Source: Lepidodermella squamata
Taxonomy: Eukaryota; Gastrotricha
DNA length: 64,000 bases
NCBI GenBank assembly: GCA_047495785.1
Contig: JBLDXI010000002.1
Location: 1,736,001-1,800,000 of the forward strand
Reading direction: 5' to 3'
Below the pieces are notes generated by a model that was not told where the DNA came from, searched no databases, and saw nothing but the letters and a program-made list of their open reading frames with translations. Positions 19,600 to 31,723 of this stretch are shown here, piece after piece. A program made the translations under genes and the position numbers. Numbering within the stretch: the stretch's first letter is position 1; the number at the start of each line of letters is the position of its first letter.

Positions 19600-21258
19600 T
19601 TAGTAGTTTAGCATAAAACACAAAATGAGTAGTATTATTTGAGATGAAACGCTTTCAGGAGATGACGAGGACACCGTAACAGGATTCTTCTGTTCATTCA
19701 AAAAACTGGCCGGCAATTTTGAATTCCCATAATTCGCTTGAAAGGCTTTTGCCGCTCGGAGGAGGAGAGGAAATTTCTGCGGTGTAGTCATCATAAATAG
19801 CCCAGCTGGTAGACCCTGGGGCGCATCAGGCTGAGGATCGCTGAACCCGAGTGGAATAGTCAGTGAAGGATAGCCGGTCCACGAGGCGAGGAGGACCAGA
19901 TTGATAGGCGATTTTAAGGAGGACGACCAATCTTTCAAAAACGCGTCGCTGTCGAATTTTTGCGGGAAATGCGGCACAGTCGGCCAGATGACTAAATCAG
20001 CATCGGCTAGAATTGTATTCAGGCTATTTGAAATCAACGCAGATACAGCGCTTTTGAAGTCTGCGGCATCCTTTTCGCACTTTCCCGCAATTTTCGAGAG
20101 ATTCAACATCCTTGACCAAGCTTCGTGGTAAGGATGCGGCAGCCTCTTCGAATCAACAACTTGCTCGACGCTGTGATAAGCATCGCTGGTGAAACGATTC
20201 GGATTTGAGAAGTAATCATCGTGCCACATGACGATGCAACTGCTGTAGTCGATGGAGAACATTCGCAGTATCGAAGGACCAACGGCTGTGAAGTCAACGG
20301 TGATATTTTTCACTACAGCACCCATTTTGCCCATATTATCCGCAGCGATCGAAAACAGTTTCTGCATAGTTTCGTCAACTTCATAGTTGAAATATCCCAG
20401 CGTGAAGGTATCGTAGGCCATAAGTTCGAAAACATTGATTTTTAGGCCATCTAAACTATTTAAGGAGGATTTCGTGAACTCGCCATCTCTTCCTGTCATT
20501 GCCTCCATTATTACCATCGCGTCATCGAAATTTCTCGCAATCGGGCCGACTACGTCTTGAAATTCGCTTGCAACAAAAACACCTTCCCGGCAACTGCAGG
20601 ATTTCAGAAGTTGGACAGGGGGTCTTATTCCAACAACGTCAGTCGCCGAAGCTGGTAAATTAATCGAAACGCCAGTCTCAGTCGCGATGCCTCCAACAGC
20701 CAGCATAGCACTAGCAGCCACTGCATTGCCGCCACTCGAGCCGTAAGTCGTATAAGTCAACGCGTAAGGATTCCTAACCAAACCGCCAGTCTCGCTGTGG
20801 GCCCAAGCTTCCTTACCAGAGAGGGGCGACATATTTGCCTTGCCAATGAAAATCGCCCCACGATCCTTACAATTCCTCACCACAGTCGCATCTTGTAGTG
20901 GGATTTGATTTTTAAACACATTTAGACCGTTTGTTGTAGCTATTCCGGCGATGTCAATGTTATCCTTGGCGACAAGGGGCGCGCAGTGTAGGCTGCCTTT
21001 GAGTTTCCGATTGGATTTGAAGTAGGAATCGAGATCATCAGCTTCCTGCAAAGCCGTCGGGTTCGTGCTGATAATAGCACCCGTAAAACTGCTACCACCA
21101 TATTTTTCAATCCGATTCAGGTAGCCGAGAATAATTTGACGGCATGTTACATTGCCTTTAGAAATTGCCGCTTGTATGCCAGCTATTGTAGCTGTCGTTA
21201 AGTCAAATCCATTTGCATTAGCCAGTGATGAGATTAATAAATAGAGGAAAATGCGCAT
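19600..21258 (-). CDS. Secreted amidase-signature enzyme, intronless
   Basis: A single exon of 552 codons. Residues 1-16 are a signal peptide (MRIFLYLLISSLANAN). The amidase-signature core follows: catalytic Lys in APLVAKDNIDIAG, the cis-Ser region TTYGSSGGNAVA, and the nucleophile Ser in TETGVSINLPAS. The usual (G/D)GSIRxPA around the nucleophile is here GVSINLPA, so activity is uncertain although Lys-Ser-Ser remain. The last 20 residues are hydrophobic after a Ser-rich stretch (SSSPESVSS), which suggests a GPI-anchor signal. It would be a secreted or surface amide hydrolase of unknown substrate; it is closer in style to the broad amidase family than to membrane-inserted FAAH. All large neighbours have introns; this gene has none. 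Confidence 0.85.
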   Translation of the reverse strand: MRIFLYLLISSLANANGFDLTTATIAGIQAAISKGNVTCRQIILGYLNRIEKYGGSSFTGAIISTNPTALQEADDLDSYFKSNRKLKGSLHCAPLVAKDNIDIAGIATTNGLNVFKNQIPLQDATVVRNCKDRGAIFIGKANMSPLSGKEAWAHSETGGLVRNPYALTYTTYGSSGGNAVAASAMLAVGGIATETGVSINLPASATDVVGIRPPVQLLKSCSCREGVFVASEFQDVVGPIARNFDDAMVIMEAMTGRDGEFTKSSLNSLDGLKINVFELMAYDTFTLGYFNYEVDETMQKLFSIAADNMGKMGAVVKNITVDFTAVGPSILRMFSIDYSSCIVMWHDDYFSNPNRFTSDAYHSVEQVVDSKRLPHPYHEAWSRMLNLSKIAGKCEKDAADFKSAVSALISNSLNTILADADLVIWPTVPHFPQKFDSDAFLKDWSSSLKSPINLVLLASWTGYPSLTIPLGFSDPQPDAPQGLPAGLFMMTTPQKFPLLLRAAKAFQANYGNSKLPASFLNEQKNPVTVSSSSPESVSSQIILLILCFMLNY

Positions 21259-21852
21259 GTTATTATTATTGGGCTGATTAATATAATAGGTGTGGTGCCA
21301 ATTTTTGTTTAATTCTTCTCGTGTTGTGTATGTGAGGTCTATTTTTTATTATCTAAGGCTGTCTGCGTGAAACCAAACACATAGACTTAAGGTCGATCGA
21401 TGAAACCCCAGTGAAAACTAACACCAAAGACTGTGAACGACGGCTTCATATTATTATTATCATCTGCATTTTACACAACATAGTCTACAATGCATGGGCG
21501 TCGTAGACAGCTGGTTGATTAGTCTAACTCCAACTAATAAAAAATAATGTTTTACTTGTGAATCAGCTAGATAAGATCACGTGTGTTCACACATTTAATT
21601 GACGTGAAAACCGCCGTGAAACGCCGTACAGGTCGTTACATCAAAATATCTGATGACATATTTGGCCTAATAATGCTTTTCCTGAAGGTCATATGGACAA
21701 CTTTCATGCAAATAAGGAAAGGCGAAATCTGTTTTTCTGGTTTGTGTTCCAGAAGTCAAACTTAGGACCAAGGTTACCTAGTTCATATAAATTCACATTT
21801 TATTGCTGTCATATTTATTAATGATAAATATAATCTTGTGGCAAATCACAGT
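21259..21852. other. Spacer between the amidase and PTR-2
   Basis: Holds the amidase promoter region; a weak TATA-like TATATTAA reads toward the amidase about 25 bases upstream of its ATG. No gene is seen. Confidence 0.45.
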
Positions 21853-24800
21853 TTAGTACGACGGTGGTCGGTCATAATTTGCAGAAATAATTGTTGACAA
21901 GGTTGATGCGGGTTCTTCTCGCTTCTCAACGACAACTTGCCGCTTTGCTTCTGTTTTCACAATCTCGAACAATTGAGGAAGTTTAGTAATTTGAGGAATA
22001 TAAGCTCTTTTGATTGGCCCAGTCACACCAGAAATATTGTCATTGTCAAAAACCACAGTTGCTATGCGGCTCTTTTTAGGTGGCTCCAGCGAATTTGAAG
22101 GTTCTGCTTCAACATCCCGCTTTGGATGATTGTGCTTCCTCTTACGCTTCCTCATATGCTTCTTCGGCTGTGGGCCGAGGTATAGCAGTAGAATCGGGAA
22201 AACAACCAGCGTATGAAAGACTGAGGTCACAACACCGACTAAAAAGAACCGGAACCCTGTTCGAAGAATGTAAGCGTACGATGAGCCAAGGGAGAGAACA
22301 GCCATGAGCGCCGCAACACTCGATTGGATAACAGTGAATCCGAACTCGGTGAGCGTCTCCTCGATCCTATCGTACCTTGTCTTTGCTTTTGACGAAATGT
22401 AGGTCTTTGTCATGTGAGCCGTGAAATCAACGCAGTAGCCCATGGTCAACATGATGTTAATCATCTGAAAAAATTCATTTGAATAACACAAAAGTTGTAT
22501 TGGAAGGGACTAATACCGAAATTTGGTCGAAATTGATCCCCCATGAGCAGGTGATTGTTATGACCCCAACTGTGATACTACTCAACATTATCGCTATCCA
22601 GAACAGCGCAACAGGATGTGGCATCATGATCCCCGTAACTAATAACACAGCGGCTAGTTGGACTAGAGTGTTGTAGACTACGCTGTAGACAGTCTGTGAA
22701 GGAAAAATAATACAATTGCTACGGATATCGTTCGGCAAACCTTACCGTTAGTAAAGGCTCAGTATCAACGAATTCTCTGGCGTAGAATGACACTTTCAAC
22801 CCGCCATCTGCATGCTTGTTATTCACCAGTTTGATTTTTCGGATAATATTGGCCGACTGCTCCAAATCTAAAATGTTCACCGCGTAAACCAACAGTCGAG
22901 ATGAGACGATTCGGGGTAGAGAGTAGTTTTTGTACTGAAGTTCCATTTCCTCATAACCAGGCATAAGTCTACTCGCAAATTTAATGTCATACAGCATATC
23001 CTGTCGCATGAGTCGCGTGTCATTCAGAAAGCCATGGCGTAGATACAGCAAGAAAGTTTCCTCAGTCGAAATATTGAAATTCTTCGCCTTGGCGTAATTC
23101 AAGTAATCCCTCAGCCAGTTACGATTGACAATATCTGGACCGATATGTGGCACCTTGAGCAAATCTTGGTAGAGGTCATCGATTTCCTGCTGGACCTCCG
23201 GCTTCCAATACTCCATTTTATCGTTGAAGATGACATCGATTGGGAAGGAGAAGTTTCTGAAGTATTTGAAGTAAAATTCAACTTCATTTAGCGCGCCATT
23301 TTTCCTATCAGGTGCTGTGTTTTCGAAACGTAGACCAACTTTGATTTGAGTAGCTAGATAGCCGCATAGCCCGAAATATCCCACGTAGAGGATCATGGCA
23401 GCGACTGATATCTTCGGGTTGAGCAGAAACGGGACGTAAATATCGCGAAAGAAATGAGGTTTTTTCGCCTCTTCCGTGGGAATCTTGGGTTTATCCTTCT
23501 TCTTCTTGCCACCATCATCATCCTGTATCAGGGTTTCTTTGGGAGCTGTGCAACAAATGATGTAGCAGGTACCATCCTCCTTGAAACCTTCAAGAAAGAA
23601 TATATTTTTTTTTAGGTAAATCAGGCGGGTAACTTACTTTTAACACTTCTTGGTCTTACTGAGCAACAACAAAACAAGGCATTGCGATTTTTCCTTTCAA
23701 CCCTGCCTAGAAGGGCAAGACAGGCCGGGAACAACGTCATTTGAAAAATGAAGTCGAAAAGGGATGCGGTGAGTGAAACGCGGGAGAAAACTTGAAGCAC
23801 GAGGAAGTTGCTCGAAGAATCAATGATGAAAGCCAACATGTTCATGAAGGATGTAACGACTATTCCTGCAGCGGCTGTTTTCATTGTTCTCGACATTCGC
23901 CGGCGAATCAACCACTGAGGCTTCGTACTTTGCCACGCTTCGGTATACACGAAAAGATCATCAATTCCAACAGCTGCAAAAGGTGTCAATTAAACTTCAA
24001 AAAGGATTAATCAAGGTTATTTTTACCCAAAATTAGGAGAGGTATAGCGAAGCATAAGTCGACGATTTGGTACTGCATCCAACCCATCAAACCAAATGAC
24101 GAACCAACTCCTAATATCGAAGTCGCAACTCCGATTGGTCCGATCCAGGGTAATGCCTTATGGGCAAACTGACCTTTCGATGTAGTTAGGCCGGAAAAAA
24201 TCATCAAGCAGACAACGCAGCTGAGGAAGTAAGGTATCAAGCGAACAATTTCTTCTCCGCTCTTGTCAACGCGAGACCATGTCGAAGCTGTCATTACCTC
24301 CAGCTTAGGATTCGTTGAATAGTTCTGCTCGATCCATTTGGCAGTCTCCCGCGTCCAATTCGCAACTTTATCTGCCATAGCTTCATCGCTGTTGAGACAG
24401 TAAAACATCTGCATGGCACCAATTGATTTTGTAACGCTAGCTTTGTATCCTACTGTCCAATTTTGGGTTTTGTTAACCAGTGTAACGTCGCCCCAGATCG
24501 GGCCACTGAAAACGGCGTTAGGAGCGTTTGAGTCATAAGGGTAGTAAGTCGGTTGATCGGCCTGGCTTTTTAGCATATCTCGAAATTGTTTTTCATTCTT
24601 CGGATCTTTGAGGTCGAATAGGAATTTATTTTGAGCAGCATAGCTTTCTAGACCTGGGAGCTTCGAGATTGTTTGCCTAATACCAGTTAGGACTGAAAAT
24701 TGAACACAACTACCATCATCTCGAGTCTGGCAAAGCTGCCAGTCTGTAACGTTGCTGGAGTAAAATCCTGGTTTGAATCCACTGAAAACATAACTACCGA

Positions 24801-25358
24801 AAGTTACATTCATATCCAATTTCATCAACTCGGAGATCATTTCAGAGTCTGCAAAGATTAAAGGTCATTAAGGCAGGTGAATTTTCGTTATTGGAGCAAA
24901 CCTGTCATGCTGAGTCGTGTAACGCCATTCTTCCCTTTAATCTCCCTACTTTTGATCATGATCTGTAGATGAGGGCAGGTTGGGTCGATTCCAGCATCAG
25001 CTCCTCGACAGAGTTTCGGAATTTCATTCCCGCATTTTGAAGTTCTATTGCAATTTTCGCCATATTCATCGCATCGGACGCACGTACATATCGAATCGTA
25101 GGAATTGAACTCATTCTTCGCACTTATGTTGTTGACGCCAGCTGAGGACCCGCTCAGAGGCCAAATTTTCATGTCATCCGTCAACCGTTGCAGTTGGAAA
25201 ATACCCGGTGTTAGAATGCAAGCGATTACCACTGGAACGGCAATAAACCATGTCGCTCGGTCTGCGATAATGCCGCCATACCATAGGAAAAATCTATCGA
25301 CTAATTTCGGAAATTTTCCGAAAATTTGGAGAAATGAATTTTTTTGTTTGCCAGACAT
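21853..25358 (-). CDS. Patched-related protein 2 (PTR)
   Basis: Exons: 25358-24902, 24848-24027, 23973-23638, 23587-22746, 22693-22517 and 22464-21853 (1081 residues). It is the close paralogue of PTR-1 along its whole length: VRCDEYGENC loop, SSFGLMGWMQYQIVDLCFA in the sterol-sensing region, AVGIDDLFVYTEAW (first relay motif) and TMGYCVDFTAHM (second). It lacks two PTR-1 introns: the one that holds the inserted elements in PTR-1, and the one after the sequence LAFII. It has one of its own before AVGIDD. The tail is shorter, with a basic patch after LYLGPQPKKHM. Same strand as PTR-1, separated by the amidase. Confidence 0.9.
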
Positions 25359-26213
25359 AATTCAAGTCATATTTTGTCCAAATGTCAGATGTTGGTGTGC
25401 ATTTGCGGGAAGAGCCGTATAGCTCCTCCACGCTTTAACCCCCGCATCCATCCAACCGGCTCATTCATACATTTTCTTTTTCACGTGTTGCGTTGTTTCA
25501 AAAACGACACCCACAATCTCCTCTGTAAACGTGTATCAGCATCGATGAATCACTCAAGTGGGCTATAATAATAACTCATAAAGTTCTGCATGAAATTTCT
25601 ATGCCATTATCTGGACAAAAAACTCATTTATTTTTTTTCGGTAAATTTTTTCAAAAGTATAAACACGTAAACTCTGTTTATAATGCATTGCTCGCTATAA
25701 ATATATTTCGTTTAAAAATTTTTGCTCACGAGGTCACACTTGAGGGCACCCTAAAATTATTGCTGAATAGAGGCGATAGGGCGAATTTTGTCTTTCTCCG
25801 CTTTTGTGTCGCGTAAAAAATAGCCGGCGCCGTAATAATACGTGCGCATGTAATGCTATTAAATAAGCGCATCCACAATGATAATCGTAATGGAAAGGCT
25901 GCCCGACTTCTTTTCTCGATGTGTTAGAGGGTGATGCGGCTATATATTCTTCTTTTCTAATATCGCCGATAAATATCTTTAATACATTGCCGAAGCAGCA
26001 TTGTCGCATTGAACTATATCGCGATAATAGTCATATCGCAATACTTCTGTTATAAGGGAAAAGCAAAGCACTTCACCGTGTACTGGATCGATTTCGTAAA
26101 TACCGCCTAAACGGGGTAAAGTGTAACTATCCGAAAAACCAGGCCGCATTATCTCTCTGACGATGTGCTTATGAGCAACAAAGCCAAAGCGGTTGCTAAA
26201 CCGCGCCAGCAAC
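25359..26213. other. Divergent intergenic region PTR-2 / GPCR-1
   Basis: About 850 bases between head-to-head genes. Open frames in this stretch have no domain. A short upstream exon of the GPCR could hide here. Confidence 0.45.
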
Positions 26214-27648
26214 ATGTTCGATGAAGTCTTCCAGCCAATCATGGTTTTCGTAACAGGTGCTACCATTCTGCAGAACGGCCTCATCTTGCTTGGCACGCTA
26301 ATTAACTGGCGAAACGTTCGCCGAACTGTCCCGCAACGTGCTATTATTCTTTCAACAACAATGGCTGACCTCATAATGGGATCCGTAAGTCTTACAAAAT
26401 CAGCTTTCAGCAATCATTTGATTGTTTTTTAAGGTGGTTATGACTCTTGGGTTGTATTTTGAATTTCGTGGCGGCTGGGACCTCGGAAATCAACTATGTG
26501 ATTTGTGGATTAGCTGTGACATTCTTTGCTCCACCGCCTCCATTATTTCACTCGCATTTCAGTCCATAGATAAGTATTACTCGCTATGGTCACCGAAGCG
26601 GTACACCCCCAAGATTCGCCACCGATGGAATTGTTTGTTTGTCGCAATAACCTGGGCCCTGTCAGGGTGTGTCGCCTTATCAGCCGGGGCCTCTGGCTGG
26701 GCGCGAAGTGATGCAGCATCCCATTTGAACGAACATACAAAACTCAATATAGCCGACGATATAGTAGACCTGGACAACATTGAGCTGCATATAATTATGC
26801 ACGAGCAATGGAAAGCCATGCATCAGCCGTCGGAAGACTGCAATATCACAGGCAACCCAATGTTCGCGCTGTACTCTGCTGCCGTATCTTTCTACGTTCC
26901 AGCCATCGCTATCATTTACTACAGCATCCAAATCAGGAAGTTGGCCTTCATGACAGCTGAGCAGCGGAAGAGGAAGAAGCAGATGGCGAGAAAAAGCCGT
27001 GACGCTAAAACAGGGTCGAACAATTTGAACACCTCCGAGTTCAAAGAAGCCGTCCTGAAGGCAGCAAAAGCTCAAGTTTCGAGGTCGAGGCGCTCGCAGC
27101 TATTCGGCCGCGAGAGGCGAGTTGCTGTTCTTTGGATGGTCACCATCGTCACATTCCTCTTCTGCTGGGCTCCTTTCTTCATCGCCCACCCGATGAACTG
27201 TTTCGGCATTTCAATACCAGAGAAAGTTCTCATGGTACTGCCCTGGCTCGGATACTCACATTCGATCGTAAATCCGGTGCTTCACGCGTTCCTCGAACCC
27301 GAATACCTCCGCTCGTTTGCGAAACTGGTTGTACTCTGCTTCGCGCGTTTTCTCGATAATAGACGCAAGAACCGGCAAAGCGTCCCAATACCGCCAAGCC
27401 AAATGCGGAGGCGAAGATACCCACCTGTTGATGCCGATGGCAATGTTATCGAAATCAGATTTTCAGACGAAGCGGGCGATGAGGTAGAACGACCGCCAAG
27501 CCCACCTTATTCATCTCCTTTAAGAGAAGTGGGGCCTCCTTTAGATCAAATAATTACCGTATTCGATCAGGAAAGCCGCCGGATCAGTACGGAAGTCATC
27601 AAAAACAATCCACCCGATACCTCATCAATGCGAACAGTTTCGACTTAA
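26214..27648 (+). CDS. Aminergic-like rhodopsin-family GPCR
   Basis: Exons 26214-26384 and 26434-27648 (461 residues). Seven spans are visible: TM1 with ILQNGLILLG, TM2 with MADLIMGSVV, TM3 with LWISCDILCSTASI, a DKY motif in place of DRY, TM6 FLFCWAPFF and TM7 SIVNPVLHAF. The Asp in SCDILC is at the amine-binding position of biogenic amine receptors, and the CWAPFF motif fits the same group, so the ligand may be a monoamine. The third intracellular loop is basic and the Cys before TM3 could pair with EDCNITG in loop 2. The chosen ATG gives a short N-terminus; an earlier in-frame stop lies at 26172. The gene ends 56 bases from the stop of PTR-3 on the other strand. Confidence 0.8.
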
Positions 27649-27691
27649 TTTTTCTCACTGCTCAAAATCAAATTTTTTTGTAATCAAACAG

Positions 27692-27697
27692 AAATAA
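27692..27697 (+). terminator. Poly(A) signal of the aminergic-like GPCR
   Basis: AATAAA 44 bases after the GPCR stop and 7 bases short of the PTR-3 stop codon, so the two convergent transcripts almost certainly overlap at their 3' ends. Confidence 0.5.
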
Positions 27698-27704
27698 AGT
27701 CATT

Positions 27705-30700
27705 TTATGCAGTATCATAAGGGTCGCTCAGTTTCTCGACATTGGTAACCATGTCCGATAGCAAGGCCGGCGCGATTCGCCGTATAGGTATCGGCTCCAT
27801 TCGGACGTTACCTGGTATGGCGAACGGGCCAGTTTTATCTGATGTAGCAACGCTGTGGTTGAATTCGAGTTCTCGGATGATTTCGTTAGCCATCATTTTC
27901 GTCTCGATTCTGACCCGCTTTTCTACCGGTATCGGTCTGTCGCATTTAGGATGTGGCCTCCTCATTATTGACCTTGCAATAGAAACATGGTTCAGCTTAT
28001 TCTTCGCATCACGCCTGATTGTTGAGAAGGGGCCGAAGTAGAGCAGCAAAACAGGTAGGAACACGAGGCAGTGAAGCAAAGACATGGTAATGGCAACAAG
28101 GAAAAATTTGAACCAGATGCTGTAAACGTAGGCTCGAGATGTTGCTAGGCAAAGCATTGCCAAGAAAACGCTTATCGATGATTCGAGAAGTAACGGCGTC
28201 ACTGAGCTGACTGCATTGATTGTCCTCTCTTTCAAACCAGCCGTACTGCATGATGTTAGGTACTTTCTCAAAATGGCCGAAATAAGTTCAATGCTGTATG
28301 CCATAGTCACCATTAAGCATATCATCTAAATTTGGCAATATAGGACTTCAAAATGTTGTAGAAGATTTGGAGGTGATAATTACTGAATATTGGTCGAAAT
28401 CGACTTGCCATTGGCAAGTTACCGATATTATCCCGAAAGTTAGACTGCTCGATAAAATAATCACCCAAGCTGCAATGATCAAATTCTGGAGAGAAAACTT
28501 TAATTTGAAACATCAGGAAATAGCACTCACCGGATTGAAGATGAAACAGGAGAGAAATATCACAACTAGCTCCAACAGGATATGGTAGGAAGCAACTAAC
28601 ACAATCTATTGGAACCAACCTCATTAGGGACAACTTCAGCATTTAGAATGATCACCTTCTGCATTGGCTCCCCGCTGTCAAATTCTGTCGAGTAGAATTC
28701 AATGTCGAAGAAATCGTTGTAGTGAGTCTTGACGTTGCGAAGACCTGAAAGAACGCTACGAGTCGACTCCAAATTGAAACAGTTGACGGCGTAGAGAACA
28801 AATCGAGATCCAACGATTCTCGGCATCTTTACGTCGTTATGAAAGACCGCGTTTTCATCGTACTCCATGTCAGCGGATGGCGCCGTTCTGTTGCCATCTT
28901 CGTCTTCGTAGGAATCCCTGAATTCAATCTGCTCAGTCGATACATCCGCAAATCTGATATCATAGACGTAACTTGCTGGCGTGCGTTTGTCTGTGAAAAA
29001 TTTCTCGCGCAGCGTGAAGGTGAACGATTCCTCGGTTGATATGTTCAACTTCCGAGCTGAGGCGAAATTCAAGAAATCCCAAAGCCAGTTTCGGTTGAAG
29101 TACTCATTAGCGATATTGGAGACGGTATGAAGGTCTCTGTAGAATGCAATAATTTTCTGCTGGGTATCAGGATCCCAATATTGAAGGTAAGGATCGGCGA
29201 ATATCACATCGATGGAAAAGGAGTAATTTCGGAAATATTTGTAGTGAAGCTGGATGTCATTCATCTTTCCCGCCGCTGCCATAGGTAACGCATTCTCTGG
29301 CCGAAATCCAACGTCAATCCGCGAACAAAGAAATCCACACATAACACAGTAGCCAACGAAGAAAATTATCACGAACACCGTCACTATTCATTAAAGGAAA
29401 GCTGGTTTACACAAATGTAATAGGGATCAAAATTACCTGGTCTCTTTAACAAAAAGGGTAGGTACTTTGTTTTTACGTAATCCCTTGCCTGAGATTTTAA
29501 AGCAGTTGGTAACGGGATAACGTAATCGATAGTAAGATCCGGCGTTATAGCTTTCTCGTCGTCCTCATCATTTTTCCTTGTCAGAGTCACCCAAGGGGCC
29601 GTGCAGCAGATTGTGGGGCAGAAGTGGGCTTCTTCCTCTGGTTTGAATATCTCCTTAGGGTTAACTCGTGCTCGGACTTTGCAGAAGCAGCAACATAACG
29701 AATGGCTGTTTGTCTTCTCAGCTTTCCCGAGCAAATGAATACAGGCTGGTAAGAAGGTTAACCGAAAAATGAAGTCGAAGATACTGGCGATTATAGCAAC
29801 AACGGAGAACAGCAGGAGTCCAGGAAAATTATGGCATAAGATCACTAATTTATAGGAAATTGATTGGCTCAGTTGAGGCTGTTAACCAAATCTTACCTAT
29901 TAAGAAAGGTGCCATATCTCTCAGGAAAGAAGTGAAAGCTTGCGGCGCATATTCTCTCACGGCAATCGCTGTCCTTTCTCGAACGTCCCATCTCGGATCA
30001 GTTTTCCTCCATGCTTTTGAGTAAGCAAGGGAATTCAGGGAGCTCAAAGCTAAAAGTCCAAATATAACGATGTACTATTGGATGGAAAATACTTATACCT
30101 AGAATTATCATTGGGATGGAAAATGAGCTATCGTCGATTTTCAAACCAGTCCATCCTAATAGGCCGAAAGCAGCAGATGTTGCCATGGAACTGGATAAAA
30201 CAACGAGAAGCCCCAGCCAAGGCATTCCGCGATGTACAGGATAGCCGGCCATAGTCATCAGCCCAATCAAAATGACGAGAACCGCATGGCATATCGCTAC
30301 AATCGGAACCAACCTTCGCGTTTCTTTCTCGTGAAGATAGCTGTAAGAAGTTGAGTAGGAAACTTTGAACGCCTTATGGGTTTTGTTTTTGATATAACGC
30401 TCTTCCAGCGATTTTATCGCCTGCAGTGTCCAGTTTGTCAAAGACGCTCTATCCTTCGTGTCATCAAGGCAGTAGACCATTTGCATGGCGCCTATCCACT
30501 TAACTTTCGCGGCTTTAAAGCTTCCGGTTTGCTTCAAATTAGCCTCCTGATTCTCGTAAATGACGTTCCCGTAAAGGGGACCGATAAACTGGCCATATTC
30601 AAGCTCGTACGGGTAGGTTATCATTCGACTGCCCTGTGAATCGAGCAAACTTCTAAATTGATCCTGTTTTTCGACATCATCCCGCAGATCGACGAAAAAC

Positions 30701-31374
30701 TGAGTTTGGCTCGAGTAGCTAGACAAAGATCCGCCAGGTAGCACAGCAAGCTGTTGCCTAACTCCGGTAAGAAGCGAGTATTGAATACAACTGTCATCCT
30801 TCCGCCTTTTCTGGCAAATTGTCCATCGCGAATCGTTGATACTGTGAAAAACAGCCGCCTTGAAATTTTGAATCGAAAAAATCGAAAAAGTGACATTAAT
30901 GTCGAGCTCAAATAATTGCAAGATTATTGCCGGGTCGACTAAGCTCAAGTTCTGAGACGTGATAACAATACGGAAATTCGGGCACTTCGATTCGATAAGC
31001 TGGTCGTCGTATTGGTTAGCTATGCAGGGTTGAATCACCGAGCAGTTTGCGCAGATCGGGTCGCAGATGGTTTTCTGACTCTTGAAAACCGATTTCGCAG
31101 TCATGTTGTTCAGTTGGGTGTGTCTGGGCTGTAGAGGCTTCATCGACACGTCCATTCCCGAACCTTCAATCCGCGACAGGCCTGGGACCATGACAAGAAA
31201 TACGAGTATGGACGCAGCTATTAACACAACGGCTTTGTCGGCTACAAAGCCCCCGTAATTGTAGAGAACAGCTGAAATTCGCCTCGTGATAAGGCCATTC
31301 CCACATTTTGTGTCCGCAGCTTTTCGATTTCCAGTTGAGGCCGTCGAGTTAGTCGAAGTCGTTGCCGAGGTCAT
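27705..31374 (-). CDS. Patched-related protein 3 (PTR), relay motifs lost
   Basis: Exons: 31374-30099, 30049-29897, 29844-29437, 29383-28656, 28605-28531, 28485-28384 and 28325-27705 (1120 residues). Colinear with PTR-1 and PTR-2, including the luminal FKAAKVKWIGAMQMVYCLDD region, the second loop (KYFRNYSFSIDVIF) and shared intron positions in the C-terminal span block. Where the paralogues have AVGIDDVFVYTEA it reads ALSSLNSLAYSKA, and where they have TMGYCVDFTAH it reads TMAYSIELISA. Both Gly and Asp elements of the RND charge relay are therefore missing or changed (Asp to Glu in the second half). The frame is intact over 1.1 kb of codons with good splice sites, so it is not an obvious pseudogene. 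It may be a non-transporting sterol-sensing protein. Confidence 0.88.
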
Positions 31375-31723
31375 TCAACGTCCTCACTGTAATATTAAGA
31401 TGGCTTATTTATCTGAACTCGAGTGTATCAATTAAACACATAAGGGAGGCGGTCTTTTTCCAGAGAGGCAGTAAATGTTACAATTATGTGCGTTACACAA
31501 TGCCATGCTCTTGAACAAAAGAGCTTTCACACAGCCAGAAAACTGAACGGCGCAGCAGAACAATGAGTACTTATTCAAGAGCTTGCTGCTGTTTATCCAC
31601 AGCAGCAACGTCTATTTTTGGTATTTTAATGATTGTATAATCACGCGCTTTATCCTCATTTTTTATTTGATCACGAGTTGATAGTTAATACAGAAATTCC
31701 ATCTCAATTGTATCTCCCGCCCA
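31375..31723. other. Spacer upstream of PTR-3
   Basis: No gene visible. It contains the PTR-3 promoter region and the 3' flank of the first C-x9-CNRN gene. Confidence 0.45.

Noticed and set aside
19600-21258. Firm claim of horizontal transfer for the amidase
   Set aside because: Lack of introns alone is not proof and no phylogeny can be run here.
27705-31374. PTR-3 as a pseudogene
   Set aside because: All seven exons stay in frame with good splice sites and shared intron positions; only key motifs are changed.
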